A stretch of 64,000 bases of DNA from Nostoc sp. NMS8 (GTDB lineage: Bacteria > Cyanobacteriota > Cyanobacteriia > Cyanobacteriales > Nostocaceae), in the NCBI RefSeq assembly GCF_017115045.1, contig NZ_JABXKK010000066.1:62001-126000 (forward strand), written 5' to 3'. The notes beneath the pieces are model-generated. The model was not told where the DNA came from. It worked only from the letters and a program-made list of their open reading frames with translations, and did not search any database. Positions 36,332 to 45,132 of the stretch are shown in pieces. A program made the translations under genes and the position numbers. Within the stretch, counting starts at the first letter, position 1. Each line of letters starts with the position of its first letter.

Positions 36332-36528
36332 GGCGTTGCATAAAATATTGATGATTCTTGTGGGGTAGGCATTGGCCGAGATGTATGTAATTTCCGGCAA
36401 GATGGACTCTTAACCCCTATCCTGTGTGAATTGGAAAAATTGCTATATTAGAATCAAAAAAGCCGTTATTTACAACGGAAAATCAAGCCTTTTCAGGTCA
36501 TTTTGCAGGTTTTAGGTCATATCTCGGC

Positions 36529-37347
36529 TCAATACCCATCTAAGTCAGATGAAGATAGTTTTGGACTTGGCAAATGATAATGTGTTGCAGAAAGTTGTGC
36601 CACCATCGCTGCACGAGATGACACTTCAAGCTTACGGAACATTCGCTTCAAAGCCTGCTTGACAGAATTTTCAGTAATCCAAAGTTCAGTCCCAATTTCT
36701 GCGTTGGTTCGTCCCAACGCAACCAACGCAGAAATTTGCAACTCACGAGACGTTAAACGATTGATTTTAAACGGTTGCTCCGCTTCTTTTGGAGTTGGGC
36801 TTTGCGTTAATCGCATGGTTGTAGCCCAAACTGATAAGTGCAAGCAGATGGCGCTCAAATCAGCTAGATTTTGGGTATTAAAGGCAGGCATCGACTTTTC
36901 ACGAGTACAGCCCACGACACCTACTAATTGACCACGATCAATAATCGGCCCTGCCATCACATGCCAATGATCGGGACGAGGACAAATGATTGCCCAAGCC
37001 TTTGGTGATGTTACCAATCCTTCATGAACCGGAGTATGACGCTCCGCTACATAACGCGCCACTGGATTATGCTCGATCGAAAGTGCAACATTCAATATTT
37101 TCTGAAGATTGCGATTGGCTAAGGGCAGTTGGTCGAAGAAGAAAATCCCCGATCGCTTGGCTGCAAAATATTCACCAATTTTTGGCACGAGTTGCGATCG
37201 CAACTCGCGTTCATGTTTTACCTGGTTAATGCCTTCAAATAAAAGCTGTAAGGAAAGCGTCATCTGGCGAAAAGAGTACTCGTTCGAGGACTGGGCGAGG
37301 TCGGTTGCCACTTCTAGTATAAGGATAGATTTCGTAGCAACTGTCAT
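36529..37347 (-). CDS. LuxR-family transcription regulator with GAF-like sensor
   Basis: A 272-residue regulator. The N-terminal region (residues about 30-180) is GAF-like (IGEYFAAKRSGIFFF..GPIIDRGQLVGVVGCTR). The C-terminus has the LuxR/GerE HTH: LTSRELQISALVALGRTNAEIGTELWITENSVKQALKRMFRKL. Its start at 37347 lies only 14 bp from the divergent DJ-1-family start at 37362, so the promoters must overlap coding sequence; an internal ATG at 37263 would leave more room. The arrangement suggests it regulates the adjacent genes and itself. The signal is unknown. Confidence 0.82.
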   Translation of the reverse strand: MTVATKSILILEVATDLAQSSNEYSFRQMTLSLQLLFEGINQVKHERELRSQLVPKIGEYFAAKRSGIFFFDQLPLANRNLQKILNVALSIEHNPVARYVAERHTPVHEGLVTSPKAWAIICPRPDHWHVMAGPIIDRGQLVGVVGCTREKSMPAFNTQNLADLSAICLHLSVWATTMRLTQSPTPKEAEQPFKINRLTSRELQISALVALGRTNAEIGTELWITENSVKQALKRMFRKLEVSSRAAMVAQLSATHYHLPSPKLSSSDLDGY

Positions 37348-37361
37348 CAGGAGATTGATTC

Positions 37362-38021
37362 ATGACTAACTTACAAAAGCACATTATTGGCTTGGTACTT
37401 TATCCTGGCATGACCGCACTTGATATTGTGGGGCCCCAGACAGTTTTTAGTTCACTTCCTGGTGTCCACATCCACCGCATCTGGAAAGCGTTAGACCCGA
37501 TCAAAACCGATGACGGAATGATCATTTTGCCTGATACCACCTTTGAGAATTGCCCGTCCTTGGACGTGATCTGTGTCGGTGGCGGTTTAGGACAGAGTGC
37601 AGTAGTAGATGATCCAGAAGTGCTTGAGTTTTTCCAGAAACAGGGGAGCATAGCAAAGTTCATCACCTCTGTATGCGGGGGGTCTGAGTTTTTAGCGAAG
37701 GCAGGACTGCTACAAGGCTATCGAGCGGCTACTCACTGGATGGCACGCGAACAACTCGCAAGGTTGGGCGTTGAGGTCGGAACGGAGCGAGTCGTGATTG
37801 ACCGAAATCGCATGACTGGTGGGGGGGTTACGGCAGGCATTGATTTTGGTCTAACAATTGCTGAAGTGCTTTGTGGTCAGGAAGCCGCCAAGATCGCTCA
37901 ACTATTAATGGAGTACGATCCAGCCCCTCCATTCGATGTCGGTTCACCCGAAAAAGCGGGGGCTGAATTAGTCAACAAAGCGATGTCATATGCTGCGGCG
38001 ACATTTGCTTTAGAGGTATAG
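37362..38021 (+). CDS. DJ-1/PfpI-family protein (isonitrile-hydratase-like)
   Basis: A 219-residue member of the DJ-1/ThiJ/PfpI superfamily, nearest by motif to the isonitrile hydratase/AraC-coupled subgroup. The likely nucleophile is Cys in SVCGGSEFL (most relatives have SVCTG), followed by the TAHW-like ATHWMAR and the GGGVTAGIDFGL segment. The core is complete. Possible activities include hydratase or glyoxalase-like. It is divergent from a LuxR regulator and followed after 10 bp by a small membrane protein, so it is likely the first gene of a two-gene operon. Confidence 0.82.
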   Translation: MTNLQKHIIGLVLYPGMTALDIVGPQTVFSSLPGVHIHRIWKALDPIKTDDGMIILPDTTFENCPSLDVICVGGGLGQSAVVDDPEVLEFFQKQGSIAKFITSVCGGSEFLAKAGLLQGYRAATHWMAREQLARLGVEVGTERVVIDRNRMTGGGVTAGIDFGLTIAEVLCGQEAAKIAQLLMEYDPAPPFDVGSPEKAGAELVNKAMSYAAATFALEV

Positions 38022-38031
38022 GCAGTCTAAT

Positions 38032-38424
38032 ATGACCACAAATTTGGAAATTGAGCGTGTTCCCACTCGTTGGATACAAATCGCTTTTTATACGACTTCA
38101 ATCGTCTTTAACCTCTGCTTAATTGCTCAGTTATTAACGGTTGGGGTTGCCTACTTCAACGATCCTGCCTGGTGGACTATTCATGTTTGGCTGGTGCGAG
38201 GGTACAGTGGACTATCGTTTCTATTACTGGGAGGGTCGTTCATCGCCCCATTCTCAGACAAAATCCGATTTCTGTCGGTTAGTTTACCTGTCCTGCTTGG
38301 ACTTCAATTTGCCAGCATTCATCTCAAGAGTCCGCTTTACCTAGAGATTCTCCATCCTCTGATTGGATTCATGTTGCTCTATGTTTCTTCAAGCCTTGTC
38401 CATCGTGTAGCGCGCACGTTATGA
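38032..38424 (+). CDS. DUF6220-like four-helix membrane protein
   Basis: A 130-residue membrane protein with four hydrophobic segments: IAFYTTSIVFNLCLIAQLL, SGLSFLLLGGSFIAP, FLSVSLPVLLGLQFA and HPLIGFMLLYVSSSLV. I recall the layout as DUF6220; the histidines (H50-ish in WWTIHVW, and IHLKSPL, LHPL) might bind haem or metal. It starts 10 bp after the DJ-1-family stop, so it is probably co-transcribed. Function unknown. Confidence 0.6.
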   Translation: MTTNLEIERVPTRWIQIAFYTTSIVFNLCLIAQLLTVGVAYFNDPAWWTIHVWLVRGYSGLSFLLLGGSFIAPFSDKIRFLSVSLPVLLGLQFASIHLKSPLYLEILHPLIGFMLLYVSSSLVHRVARTL

Positions 38425-38640
38425 CCTACCCACTATCAGACTCAGTAAATTTCAGGGGTAGAAAGGATGACTTTGTTGCAAAAACTACTTCAGGATAAAA
38501 GGGTCAAATGAGCAATCGTGGTGACTAAGCCGTTCTGTCACCACGATCGCTACGAGAACGCTGTTGAATAGATAATATTGCAGAAACTTAACTATAAACT
38601 CCAATAAAAATTATCGAATCTCGATTAAAACTATAAAGAT

Positions 38641-38931
38641 TTATTTATCACCTCTTTCCCACTCAGGTACGGCACCTTTCACCCGACGGATGGGTAAATT
38701 GGCAATTAAAGCTGTGGTTCGTTGGTTGCTTTCTAAAGAGAACTCCAAGCCCTCTGTCTCAATTTCGACATAGCGACAGACGACATCTAGGATTTCTTTC
38801 CGCATTTTTTCCAACGTTTGAGGATCTAAGTCAGCGCGATCGTGAGCAATCACCAATTGCAGGCGACGTTTAACTTGAGTTCGACTGCTATCAGCGCCGC
38901 GAGAAAAAAGTTTTTCTAGAAGTTCAATCAT
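38641..38931 (-). CDS. minE: Cell division topological specificity factor MinE
   Basis: Stimulates MinD ATPase to oscillate the division inhibitor. At 96 residues it has the amphipathic N-terminal anchor and MinD-binding region ([23 protein letters not shown]) and the topological domain ([13 protein letters not shown]). Last in minC-minD-minE. Confidence 0.95.
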   Translation of the reverse strand: MIELLEKLFSRGADSSRTQVKRRLQLVIAHDRADLDPQTLEKMRKEILDVVCRYVEIETEGLEFSLESNQRTTALIANLPIRRVKGAVPEWERGDK

Positions 38932-38967
38932 TACGAATAGGTCTGGGGCGGAGATTGGAAAAGTAAG

Positions 38968-39774
38968 TTAAACAATCTTTGTCCTGAACAACCTTCGTAT
39001 ACGGGCGAAGATGCTGTCTTGGGACGAGTCGATCTCCAGAAATTCGACACTTTCCCCTTCTAATCTACGAGCAATGTTCTCAAAGGCTGTGGCAGCTAAA
39101 GATGGATTTTCCGCTAACACTAAGGGTTCGCCGCGATTGGTAGATACAATAACACGCTCGTCGTCAGGGATTACCCCGATCAGGGGAATGGCGAGAAGTT
39201 CCTGAACATCTTGCACTGACATCATATCATTTGCCTGCACCATTGCGGGTCTGATGCGGTTAATTATTAAATGAACACGTTTGATACCTTGTGCTTCTAG
39301 TAACCCCACCACCCGGTCAGCATCACGAACTGAGGAAATTTCTGGTGTGCTGATAACTAGCGCTTCTTTTGCCGGGCCGATCGCATTTTTAAATCCATTT
39401 TCAATACCGGCAGGGCTATCAATAATCACATACTGATATTTTTGTGCTAGTGCATTCACCAATAACTTCATCTGTTCGGGTGTGACTGCATCTTTAGAGC
39501 GATTTTGGGCTGCCGGCAAGAGTACGAGATTGGGTTGGCGCTTATCTTTCACTAAGGCTTGTTCGAGACGGCACTCTCTGGCTAAGACTTCTACCGCAGT
39601 ATAAACAATGCGGTTTTCCAGCCCTAGCAGCAAATCCAAATTTCTCAGACCAAAATCTGCATCAACCAAGGCAACTTGACGCCCCATTTTGGCTAAAGCC
39701 ATGCCCAAATTTGCTGAAACTGTGGTTTTACCCACTCCTCCTTTACCGGAGGTAATCACAATAATGCGAGTCAT
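38968..39774 (-). CDS. minD: Septum site-determining ATPase MinD
   Basis: ParA-type ATPase that recruits MinC to the membrane. It has the deviant Walker A SGKGGVGKTT (residue 9-18), the VDADFGLRNLD switch, VIIDSPAGI, and an amphipathic C-terminal membrane-targeting helix (FARIRRLFRTKIV). At 268 residues it is standard. 36 bp before minE. Confidence 0.97.
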   Translation of the reverse strand: MTRIIVITSGKGGVGKTTVSANLGMALAKMGRQVALVDADFGLRNLDLLLGLENRIVYTAVEVLARECRLEQALVKDKRQPNLVLLPAAQNRSKDAVTPEQMKLLVNALAQKYQYVIIDSPAGIENGFKNAIGPAKEALVISTPEISSVRDADRVVGLLEAQGIKRVHLIINRIRPAMVQANDMMSVQDVQELLAIPLIGVIPDDERVIVSTNRGEPLVLAENPSLAATAFENIARRLEGESVEFLEIDSSQDSIFARIRRLFRTKIV

Positions 39775-39946
39775 GATAGAAATGCGGTCAATGAGGGTTC
39801 AGGAAATATAAAACAGTAAATTGCAGTATAAAGTATGAAGTATCGTATCAAGTATGAAGAAATATCTGTTCTCCCTGATGAGGGTGAGGCATGAATATTT
39901 GTCTTATTTCATCCTTACTTATATACTTCATTCTTTAAGTAAATAT

Positions 39947-41014
39947 TTATGGATCTTGATTGCTTTTGGTGAATTGGTTTCTAGAAAAATCAGTAGCCCT
40001 AGCGATGCGAATTCCTTGGGGCGTAATATGTGCCACCTCTGGAGAAAACTGCATTGGTGGTTTTTCTGGCGCCCTTGCTACGGCATCTGCAATCCGCAGT
40101 TGAGTTGGTTCCATTTGCAAGGCCATAATCAGACACTCACGATTGCCTCCAGCCCCAGCATGAGCAATTCCACGTAGGCGACCCCAGATAATAATATCTC
40201 CATCTGCAATTACAATACCACCTGGGTTTAAATCTCCCAAGATAATTACTGTCCCAGGATGACGAATTTCTACTCCAGAGCGGACTGTCATTTCTAGATA
40301 AAGGGCATCTTCTTGGGGGATGGCTGTAGCTGCTGGTTCTGAACTCAGGGAAGTTACGGGCTGTAATTGTTCTACAGAATACCCAGATGTCACGGCAGCG
40401 ATCGCAGTTTGCCGCCGACTCGTCGAGACAGATATGAGTCGGAGTTGGGCTTCACTCAAAGCTTCGGCAAGTTCTTGGAGTTGTCTGGTATCTACCAAAC
40501 GGTCTTGTGCCATTAAATGCACAGGTGTATTAGATATACGGAAGCGATCGCCTGCACTGAGACGTTGCCTGATTTGTTGCCAAATATCAGACCAAGTGAG
40601 TTCTGAGGCAGATGCCTGAGATTCTGGGGGCAAAATTAATAACAGTCGTCCCTCCTTACTCTTTAACTGGACTTGAGTATTATCATTTACGCGATGCCCT
40701 GGTAATGCTAACTCATTGGGATTTAAATCAGTAAGAATAAAATCTGATGCCGCATCAGGATTTGACTCTACATCTGGTTGAGAAGGATTTGACTCTACAT
40801 CTGGTTGAGAAGGATTTGACTCTACATCCCCAGATACAGTATTTGATTTTAAATAAAGGAGGACAGATTTTAACTCAGCATCCGGGAGGATAGAATCTGA
40901 CTCTATGTCAGAAACGGTAAGATTTCTCTCTGCCTCAGAAAGGATAGAGTTTGCTTCTGCATTAGGAAGTGCAGAATTTGACTTGAGATTGGGAATCGCA
41001 GAATCAGAAGTCAT
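39947..41014 (-). CDS. minC: Septum site-determining protein MinC with extended N-terminus
   Basis: FtsZ-assembly inhibitor. The C-terminal beta-helix domain (EMTVRSGVEIRHPGTVIILGDLNPGGIVIADGDIIIWGRLRG) is complete; the N-terminal FtsZ-binding domain lies about residues 110-220. The first 100 residues are a low-complexity acidic region with degenerate repeats, including two exact 27-bp repeats (ESNPSQPDV; 40760-40830). Bacterial MinC is usually about 230 residues; cyanobacterial forms are longer, but this repeat array looks genome-specific. First gene of minCDE. Confidence 0.92.
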   Translation of the reverse strand: MTSDSAIPNLKSNSALPNAEANSILSEAERNLTVSDIESDSILPDAELKSVLLYLKSNTVSGDVESNPSQPDVESNPSQPDVESNPDAASDFILTDLNPNELALPGHRVNDNTQVQLKSKEGRLLLILPPESQASASELTWSDIWQQIRQRLSAGDRFRISNTPVHLMAQDRLVDTRQLQELAEALSEAQLRLISVSTSRRQTAIAAVTSGYSVEQLQPVTSLSSEPAATAIPQEDALYLEMTVRSGVEIRHPGTVIILGDLNPGGIVIADGDIIIWGRLRGIAHAGAGGNRECLIMALQMEPTQLRIADAVARAPEKPPMQFSPEVAHITPQGIRIARATDFSRNQFTKSNQDP

Positions 41015-41170
41015 GGAGTACTAGCCAAAAGACAAAGGATACACAGGTTTTAAATTTTGGGTCGCACCTTTGGTGCGCTTCCAGCGCAACTTGGATTTTG
41101 GATTTGTATTGCGTAGCAAGATATTAGTCTGGTGTGAACCAAAAGATTATTTAATCTCAAATCTCAAATC

Positions 41171-42493
41171 TCAAATTGGCAAGGTCAATCTCTGATAAAC
41201 TGTCGCCAACGCATCAGCATCACCAACATTACCTGGAAACAGCACCACAGGTAAATCAGGAAATTGGGGATGATCGGATGACGTTAACACTATTGAACAA
41301 CCAGCTAAAATTTGACCGAGTAAACGGGCTGAAGTTAAAGCTAGTCCAGTACTCAAGACATCGTTTGAAGTAATGCCACCCTTGCTGATTAAGAATCCTA
41401 TATTAGATGGTAAACCGCGCACAATATCCATCAATAGACCTGAAACTTTTTCTCCAAACTCCAATCGTGTCTTGACATCTTTAAAATCCAGTTCTTGACG
41501 GCTAGTATAAACCACTGGTGTTTTGCCAGCTTCGTGTGCTACCCGTGTACTTTCTTGAATTTCAGTTAGCAATGCCGCAGATTGATTGGCATCATCAAGT
41601 AATTGCGCTACATTGACTTCGATTCCCACCGTTCCTTCTACTTGCAACAGCACCTCTAATTGCTGAGTAGTCTTATTCACATGAGAACCAACAATCACCG
41701 CACCCGGTTTGCCTTGTCGCACGTACTGAGCCATGTTTTCGGCGGTAATGGGTTGGGGTGGTAAAGCAGCTAAAGCCGTTAAAATACTGGCTGCACTACG
41801 AAATAAAAAGCGTTTACCTTGACTGGCGGCTGCTAATATATCTACTGCAAAGCGGTTGAGATCGGCTTGAGTTTCACCATCGACAACAGCGCACTGATTA
41901 CCATGAAGTTGTAACAATCGTTCCAAACTACCAGCACGAATATCAGCTACGAGAAACCTTTCTACAGCTTCGGCACTAATTCGTCCTTGAGTCTTTTCTT
42001 CGACGTACTTGGGTAAGTAACTGTGATCGTAGCTGAAGACTGAATCACGGGCAAATTCAGTTTCATGGACTGGGGTGGTTACATCGTCAAGAATCAAGTA
42101 ATGCACGCTATCGCGGGTGATGCGTCCACCCTCAAAAAATGCTGGGACGAGAAAATGAGCATCAAAAGGGCCGAGTTCTTGTGCGATCGCATCAGTTTCA
42201 ATCGGATAATGTCCCCGCAAAGTAGAATCAGAACGGCTGACAATCAGAAAATCATCAATTCCTTCAGCATTCAAAGCGATTTTTAGGTTCTGGCAAACTT
42301 CTTTGGTGACAGATGCAGCTGACTCTGGCGTTAGCGATCTAGTATTTGTCAGCACAAAGAAAATCGGTGAATCATCCTGCAACCCGCTACGTAAAGTGTC
42401 CACATCCCAGTGCATTAGTAGCAAGCAGCTATGGACTGTTTGAGAACCTGTAGGGTCATCATCCAGGACAATGATTTTGGGTTTGTTGCTCAT
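41171..42493 (-). CDS. Four-carbon acid sugar kinase family protein (DUF1537)
   Basis: A 440-residue DUF1537/OtnK-type ATP-dependent kinase, members of which phosphorylate four-carbon aldonic acids. The N-terminal substrate domain starts IIVLDDDPTGSQTVHSC with SRSDSTLRGHYP; the C-terminal ATP domain has VIVGSHVNKTT, LISKGGITSNDVL and VLFPGNVGDADAL. Physiological substrate here is unknown. Monocistronic by eye, 156 bp upstream of minC on the same strand. Confidence 0.88.
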   Translation of the reverse strand: MSNKPKIIVLDDDPTGSQTVHSCLLLMHWDVDTLRSGLQDDSPIFFVLTNTRSLTPESAASVTKEVCQNLKIALNAEGIDDFLIVSRSDSTLRGHYPIETDAIAQELGPFDAHFLVPAFFEGGRITRDSVHYLILDDVTTPVHETEFARDSVFSYDHSYLPKYVEEKTQGRISAEAVERFLVADIRAGSLERLLQLHGNQCAVVDGETQADLNRFAVDILAAASQGKRFLFRSAASILTALAALPPQPITAENMAQYVRQGKPGAVIVGSHVNKTTQQLEVLLQVEGTVGIEVNVAQLLDDANQSAALLTEIQESTRVAHEAGKTPVVYTSRQELDFKDVKTRLEFGEKVSGLLMDIVRGLPSNIGFLISKGGITSNDVLSTGLALTSARLLGQILAGCSIVLTSSDHPQFPDLPVVLFPGNVGDADALATVYQRLTLPI

Positions 42494-42549
42494 TTAAGTC
42501 AACCGGGTGATTGTTTTCTCGGAAATTCATCTACAGAGGTAATCTCTAC

Positions 42550-43212
42550 TTAGCCTTTCTGCAATTTTCTGATTTCTGCTTGCACATCGATCGCAATTTG
42601 CAATGATTGATTTAGCAGTTGAGCATATTCGCCTGCTTGACTACTAACTTGCAAAGCTTGCAGACTGGCTAAATTATTCACAAATAATTCTTGATTATTA
42701 GCAAGCAATTTTTTATTATCTCGCAAAATTCGTTCCGTTTTCAAAGCGCGGACTAAATCTTCTCTAATTAGTTGTAAGGCGGCGGTGACTTGATCTCGGT
42801 CATGGATACTGCTTTCTACGTTTCCTGATGCTGCCAATTGGTCATTAATATCTATAGCAGCAACTAAGTCATGATATTTATCAACTTCATCTAAAAGTAT
42901 TGTCAGTCCTTCAGAACAGGTTAATTGTCGCCACAGCCATCGCCCTACTAATATCGGCATTGGCACTAAAATTAGTAAAAGAATTCCGAATTTAATTGAA
43001 GAACCAATTGTTGGCAGAATAATAAACGCGTAAATAAACCCAACAATTATTGGCGTTAGCGCCAGCGTCACCAGCATTTCATTGATCAAAAACCCTAATC
43101 GCTTTTTGCTATCTCGCAAAACCGAGGGGCGAAAAACGTCTTCTGGATCGAACCCAGTTAAACGTCTCAGTTCCCCCTTGCTAATTTCCAAGCCTATTAA
43201 GTCCGGCTGCAC
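42550..43212 (-). CDS. Conserved membrane protein of unknown function
   Basis: A 220-residue protein with two TM helices (VTLALTPIIVGFIYAFIIL and SIKFGILLLILVPMPILVG), a cytosolic coiled-coil-like C-terminal half (residues 110-220, rich in Leu/Gln/Asn) and a polar N-terminus (PDLIGLEISKGELRRLTGFDPEDVF). I do not recognise a family. Its neighbours are a small secreted protein upstream and a DUF1537 kinase downstream on the same strand. Membrane-anchored scaffold is one possibility. Confidence 0.6.
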   Translation of the reverse strand: MQPDLIGLEISKGELRRLTGFDPEDVFRPSVLRDSKKRLGFLINEMLVTLALTPIIVGFIYAFIILPTIGSSIKFGILLLILVPMPILVGRWLWRQLTCSEGLTILLDEVDKYHDLVAAIDINDQLAASGNVESSIHDRDQVTAALQLIREDLVRALKTERILRDNKKLLANNQELFVNNLASLQALQVSSQAGEYAQLLNQSLQIAIDVQAEIRKLQKG

Positions 43213-43247
43213 GGCTGCATACTCCTATGGAAACCCCAGTTGCGTAT

Positions 43248-43424
43248 TCACTCACTATAAAGTCCATCATTTGCGGTGCCGGTCTGCGGTGCAGCAAGTC
43301 GCAACGCCTCTACCATCGCTGCGACTAGGGCATCAGAAACTTGTTGTGCTTGAGCTAACAATGATGATAGTCCAAAACTGACAATCACTCCGCTAAGTAG
43401 TAATACTATGGGGTTTCTCCTCAT
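43248..43424 (-). CDS. Small exported protein, 58 residues
   Basis: Starting at the ATG at 43424 (behind GAGGAG-like GAGGAGA), it encodes MRRNPIVLLLSGVIVSFGL then LLAQAQQVSDALVAA, a signal-peptide-like N-terminus with AQA cleavage, and a mature part of about 35 residues. The frame runs to 43472 but the nearer start has a better ribosome site. It is probably upstream partner of the 42550-43212 gene. No family known. Confidence 0.55.
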   Translation of the reverse strand: MRRNPIVLLLSGVIVSFGLSSLLAQAQQVSDALVAAMVEALRLAAPQTGTANDGLYSE

Positions 43425-43533
43425 GATTTTGGACTTCTCTTTAGATACCAATATGTAGGATACTATGGGCATTGAGCATTAGGCATTGGAAAGTAGAAAA
43501 ATTATTTCACAGTCCCCAATCCCCAGCCAATTC

Positions 43534-44970
43534 TTAACCTGGGTTCCAAGTGCCGTGGAAGCTGTGGGGAATAACGCTAGGTAATCCTAGTTTGCAAACG
43601 GGTTCTGCATCTAGGCGATCGCTATCAAATACCCAAACTTCACTACTATGAGTATTACCATCGTATACAACGGTTAACACCCAACCTTGCTCAGGGTTGT
43701 GGGCATCTTCGGCGTGGATGGGTTCTGAAGGATAGCGGTTTTCTCCTAAGTCTGCTTCGGTGAGGGTTTCGGTTTTGTAGTCGAAGCGAGCGATCGCACC
43801 AAAAGATTCTTTGTCTGTATTCCCTCTTTGGGGCATTAATGATACATAAGTATAGCGCCAAGGTTGTCCAACTTGCGATCGCTGCACTACGGGAAATTCA
43901 CACTTGCGGTTGACAACTTCCTGTATCGTTGTAACTTTAGCAGTTTGAGGATTGAGGCGCACTTGCCATAATGTTCCTTTAGTTACTGTGTGCGTCTCAC
44001 CAGTTGCAAATTCTCTGAGATATTCATTAGTTTCGTGAAAATCTGCATATCTCACCAGATCCAGAATTACAGAACCGTCTTCATTTTCATAGCCATTGCC
44101 AAAATGCCAATTAAACCAAGGATCAGTTTCACTACGACTCACTAAGGATAAGTTTTCTCGGTCGAAGATTAATACCTGGGTTCCTAACTGAGGTTCCCAC
44201 AACAGAGATTCACTGAAGGTAGTCAAACCAAGGAGAAGTGACAGTGTTTTCATCCGCATCGGTGGCATAAAAAACACCAGATACCTTTGAGTTAAAACAA
44301 AATCATGTATTATCGAGTAGCGATCTAACTTAAAAGCAGTTTTTTGGATAATTTTGCCAGTAGCATCACTTTTGTAGAGATTCAGTTGTACAGAACTACC
44401 GATACTGATTCCAAAGTTCAAAATCTCGCCTGTTTGGGAATCGCGCTTGTAATGAGCAGAATAAGGTAATCCGTTATCCAAAGCACCCAAATCATCCAAT
44501 CCCTTGGTTTCTAAGGTTTGCAAATCAAGGCTGTATGGATTGGTTTCTTCCCATAAAGCTAACAATTTATCAGGTAAAGCCAACACTGAAGTATTTGCTG
44601 CATTCTTGATATGTTGACCCCAGCGCTTCCAGATGGGGCCTGGTGGATGCATCCCATAGACACCATAAAGAAACCTATCCGCTTGAGTTTCAGCCTGATA
44701 TTCTGCTGTTTGCACATAGCGATAGATTCCGGTGACTCCTGCATCTGTGAAATGAACGCCGAGAATTGCCCCATCTCCATCAAACCAGTGTCCCACACGT
44801 TCGCCACCACGTTCTAGCCGTCCGGGGCCATTGCGGTAAAGTGTGCCACGTAAGCCATCTGGGATTTTGCCAGAAATAATTGATAGTTGGGTAAGAGGAA
44901 ATTCTTTTGCTGGTTCTGCGATCGCCCCAGCCCAGGAATTATTTATTGACTTTTTGGTAATAGTCTGCAT
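43534..44970 (-). CDS. Carotenoid cleavage oxygenase (apocarotenoid oxygenase type)
   Basis: Non-haem Fe(II) dioxygenase of the RPE65/CCD family, likely cleaving apocarotenoids to retinal-type products as in Synechocystis ACO. The 478-residue seven-bladed propeller carries four iron-binding His: within PYSAHYK, YSIIHDFV, WFNWHFGNGYE and the C-terminal SFHGTWNP. The usual membrane-dipping patch is present (FFMPPMRMKTLSLLLGLTTF). Start at the ATG at 44970 since the upstream extension (45012) is low-quality. Function inferred by family. Confidence 0.9.
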   Translation of the reverse strand: MQTITKKSINNSWAGAIAEPAKEFPLTQLSIISGKIPDGLRGTLYRNGPGRLERGGERVGHWFDGDGAILGVHFTDAGVTGIYRYVQTAEYQAETQADRFLYGVYGMHPPGPIWKRWGQHIKNAANTSVLALPDKLLALWEETNPYSLDLQTLETKGLDDLGALDNGLPYSAHYKRDSQTGEILNFGISIGSSVQLNLYKSDATGKIIQKTAFKLDRYSIIHDFVLTQRYLVFFMPPMRMKTLSLLLGLTTFSESLLWEPQLGTQVLIFDRENLSLVSRSETDPWFNWHFGNGYENEDGSVILDLVRYADFHETNEYLREFATGETHTVTKGTLWQVRLNPQTAKVTTIQEVVNRKCEFPVVQRSQVGQPWRYTYVSLMPQRGNTDKESFGAIARFDYKTETLTEADLGENRYPSEPIHAEDAHNPEQGWVLTVVYDGNTHSSEVWVFDSDRLDAEPVCKLGLPSVIPHSFHGTWNPG

Positions 44971-45132
44971 TTTAAAATATTGCTGGATACTTGTATTCTG
45001 ACATTGTTGCAATTTTTTAATAGTTCTACCTTCAGAACCTCAAAAGCTGCTTCTTACTACTCTGGTAAAAAATGCCGAAACTATTAAGATTAGAGCATCT
45101 CCCTACTGAATACTTACTAATCTTTCCCAGCC

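Noticed and set aside
38450..38550. TTTGTTGCAAAA sequence and a CGTGGTGAC hairpin resembling an IS6-type end
   Set aside because: Too short, no transposase and no matching second end.
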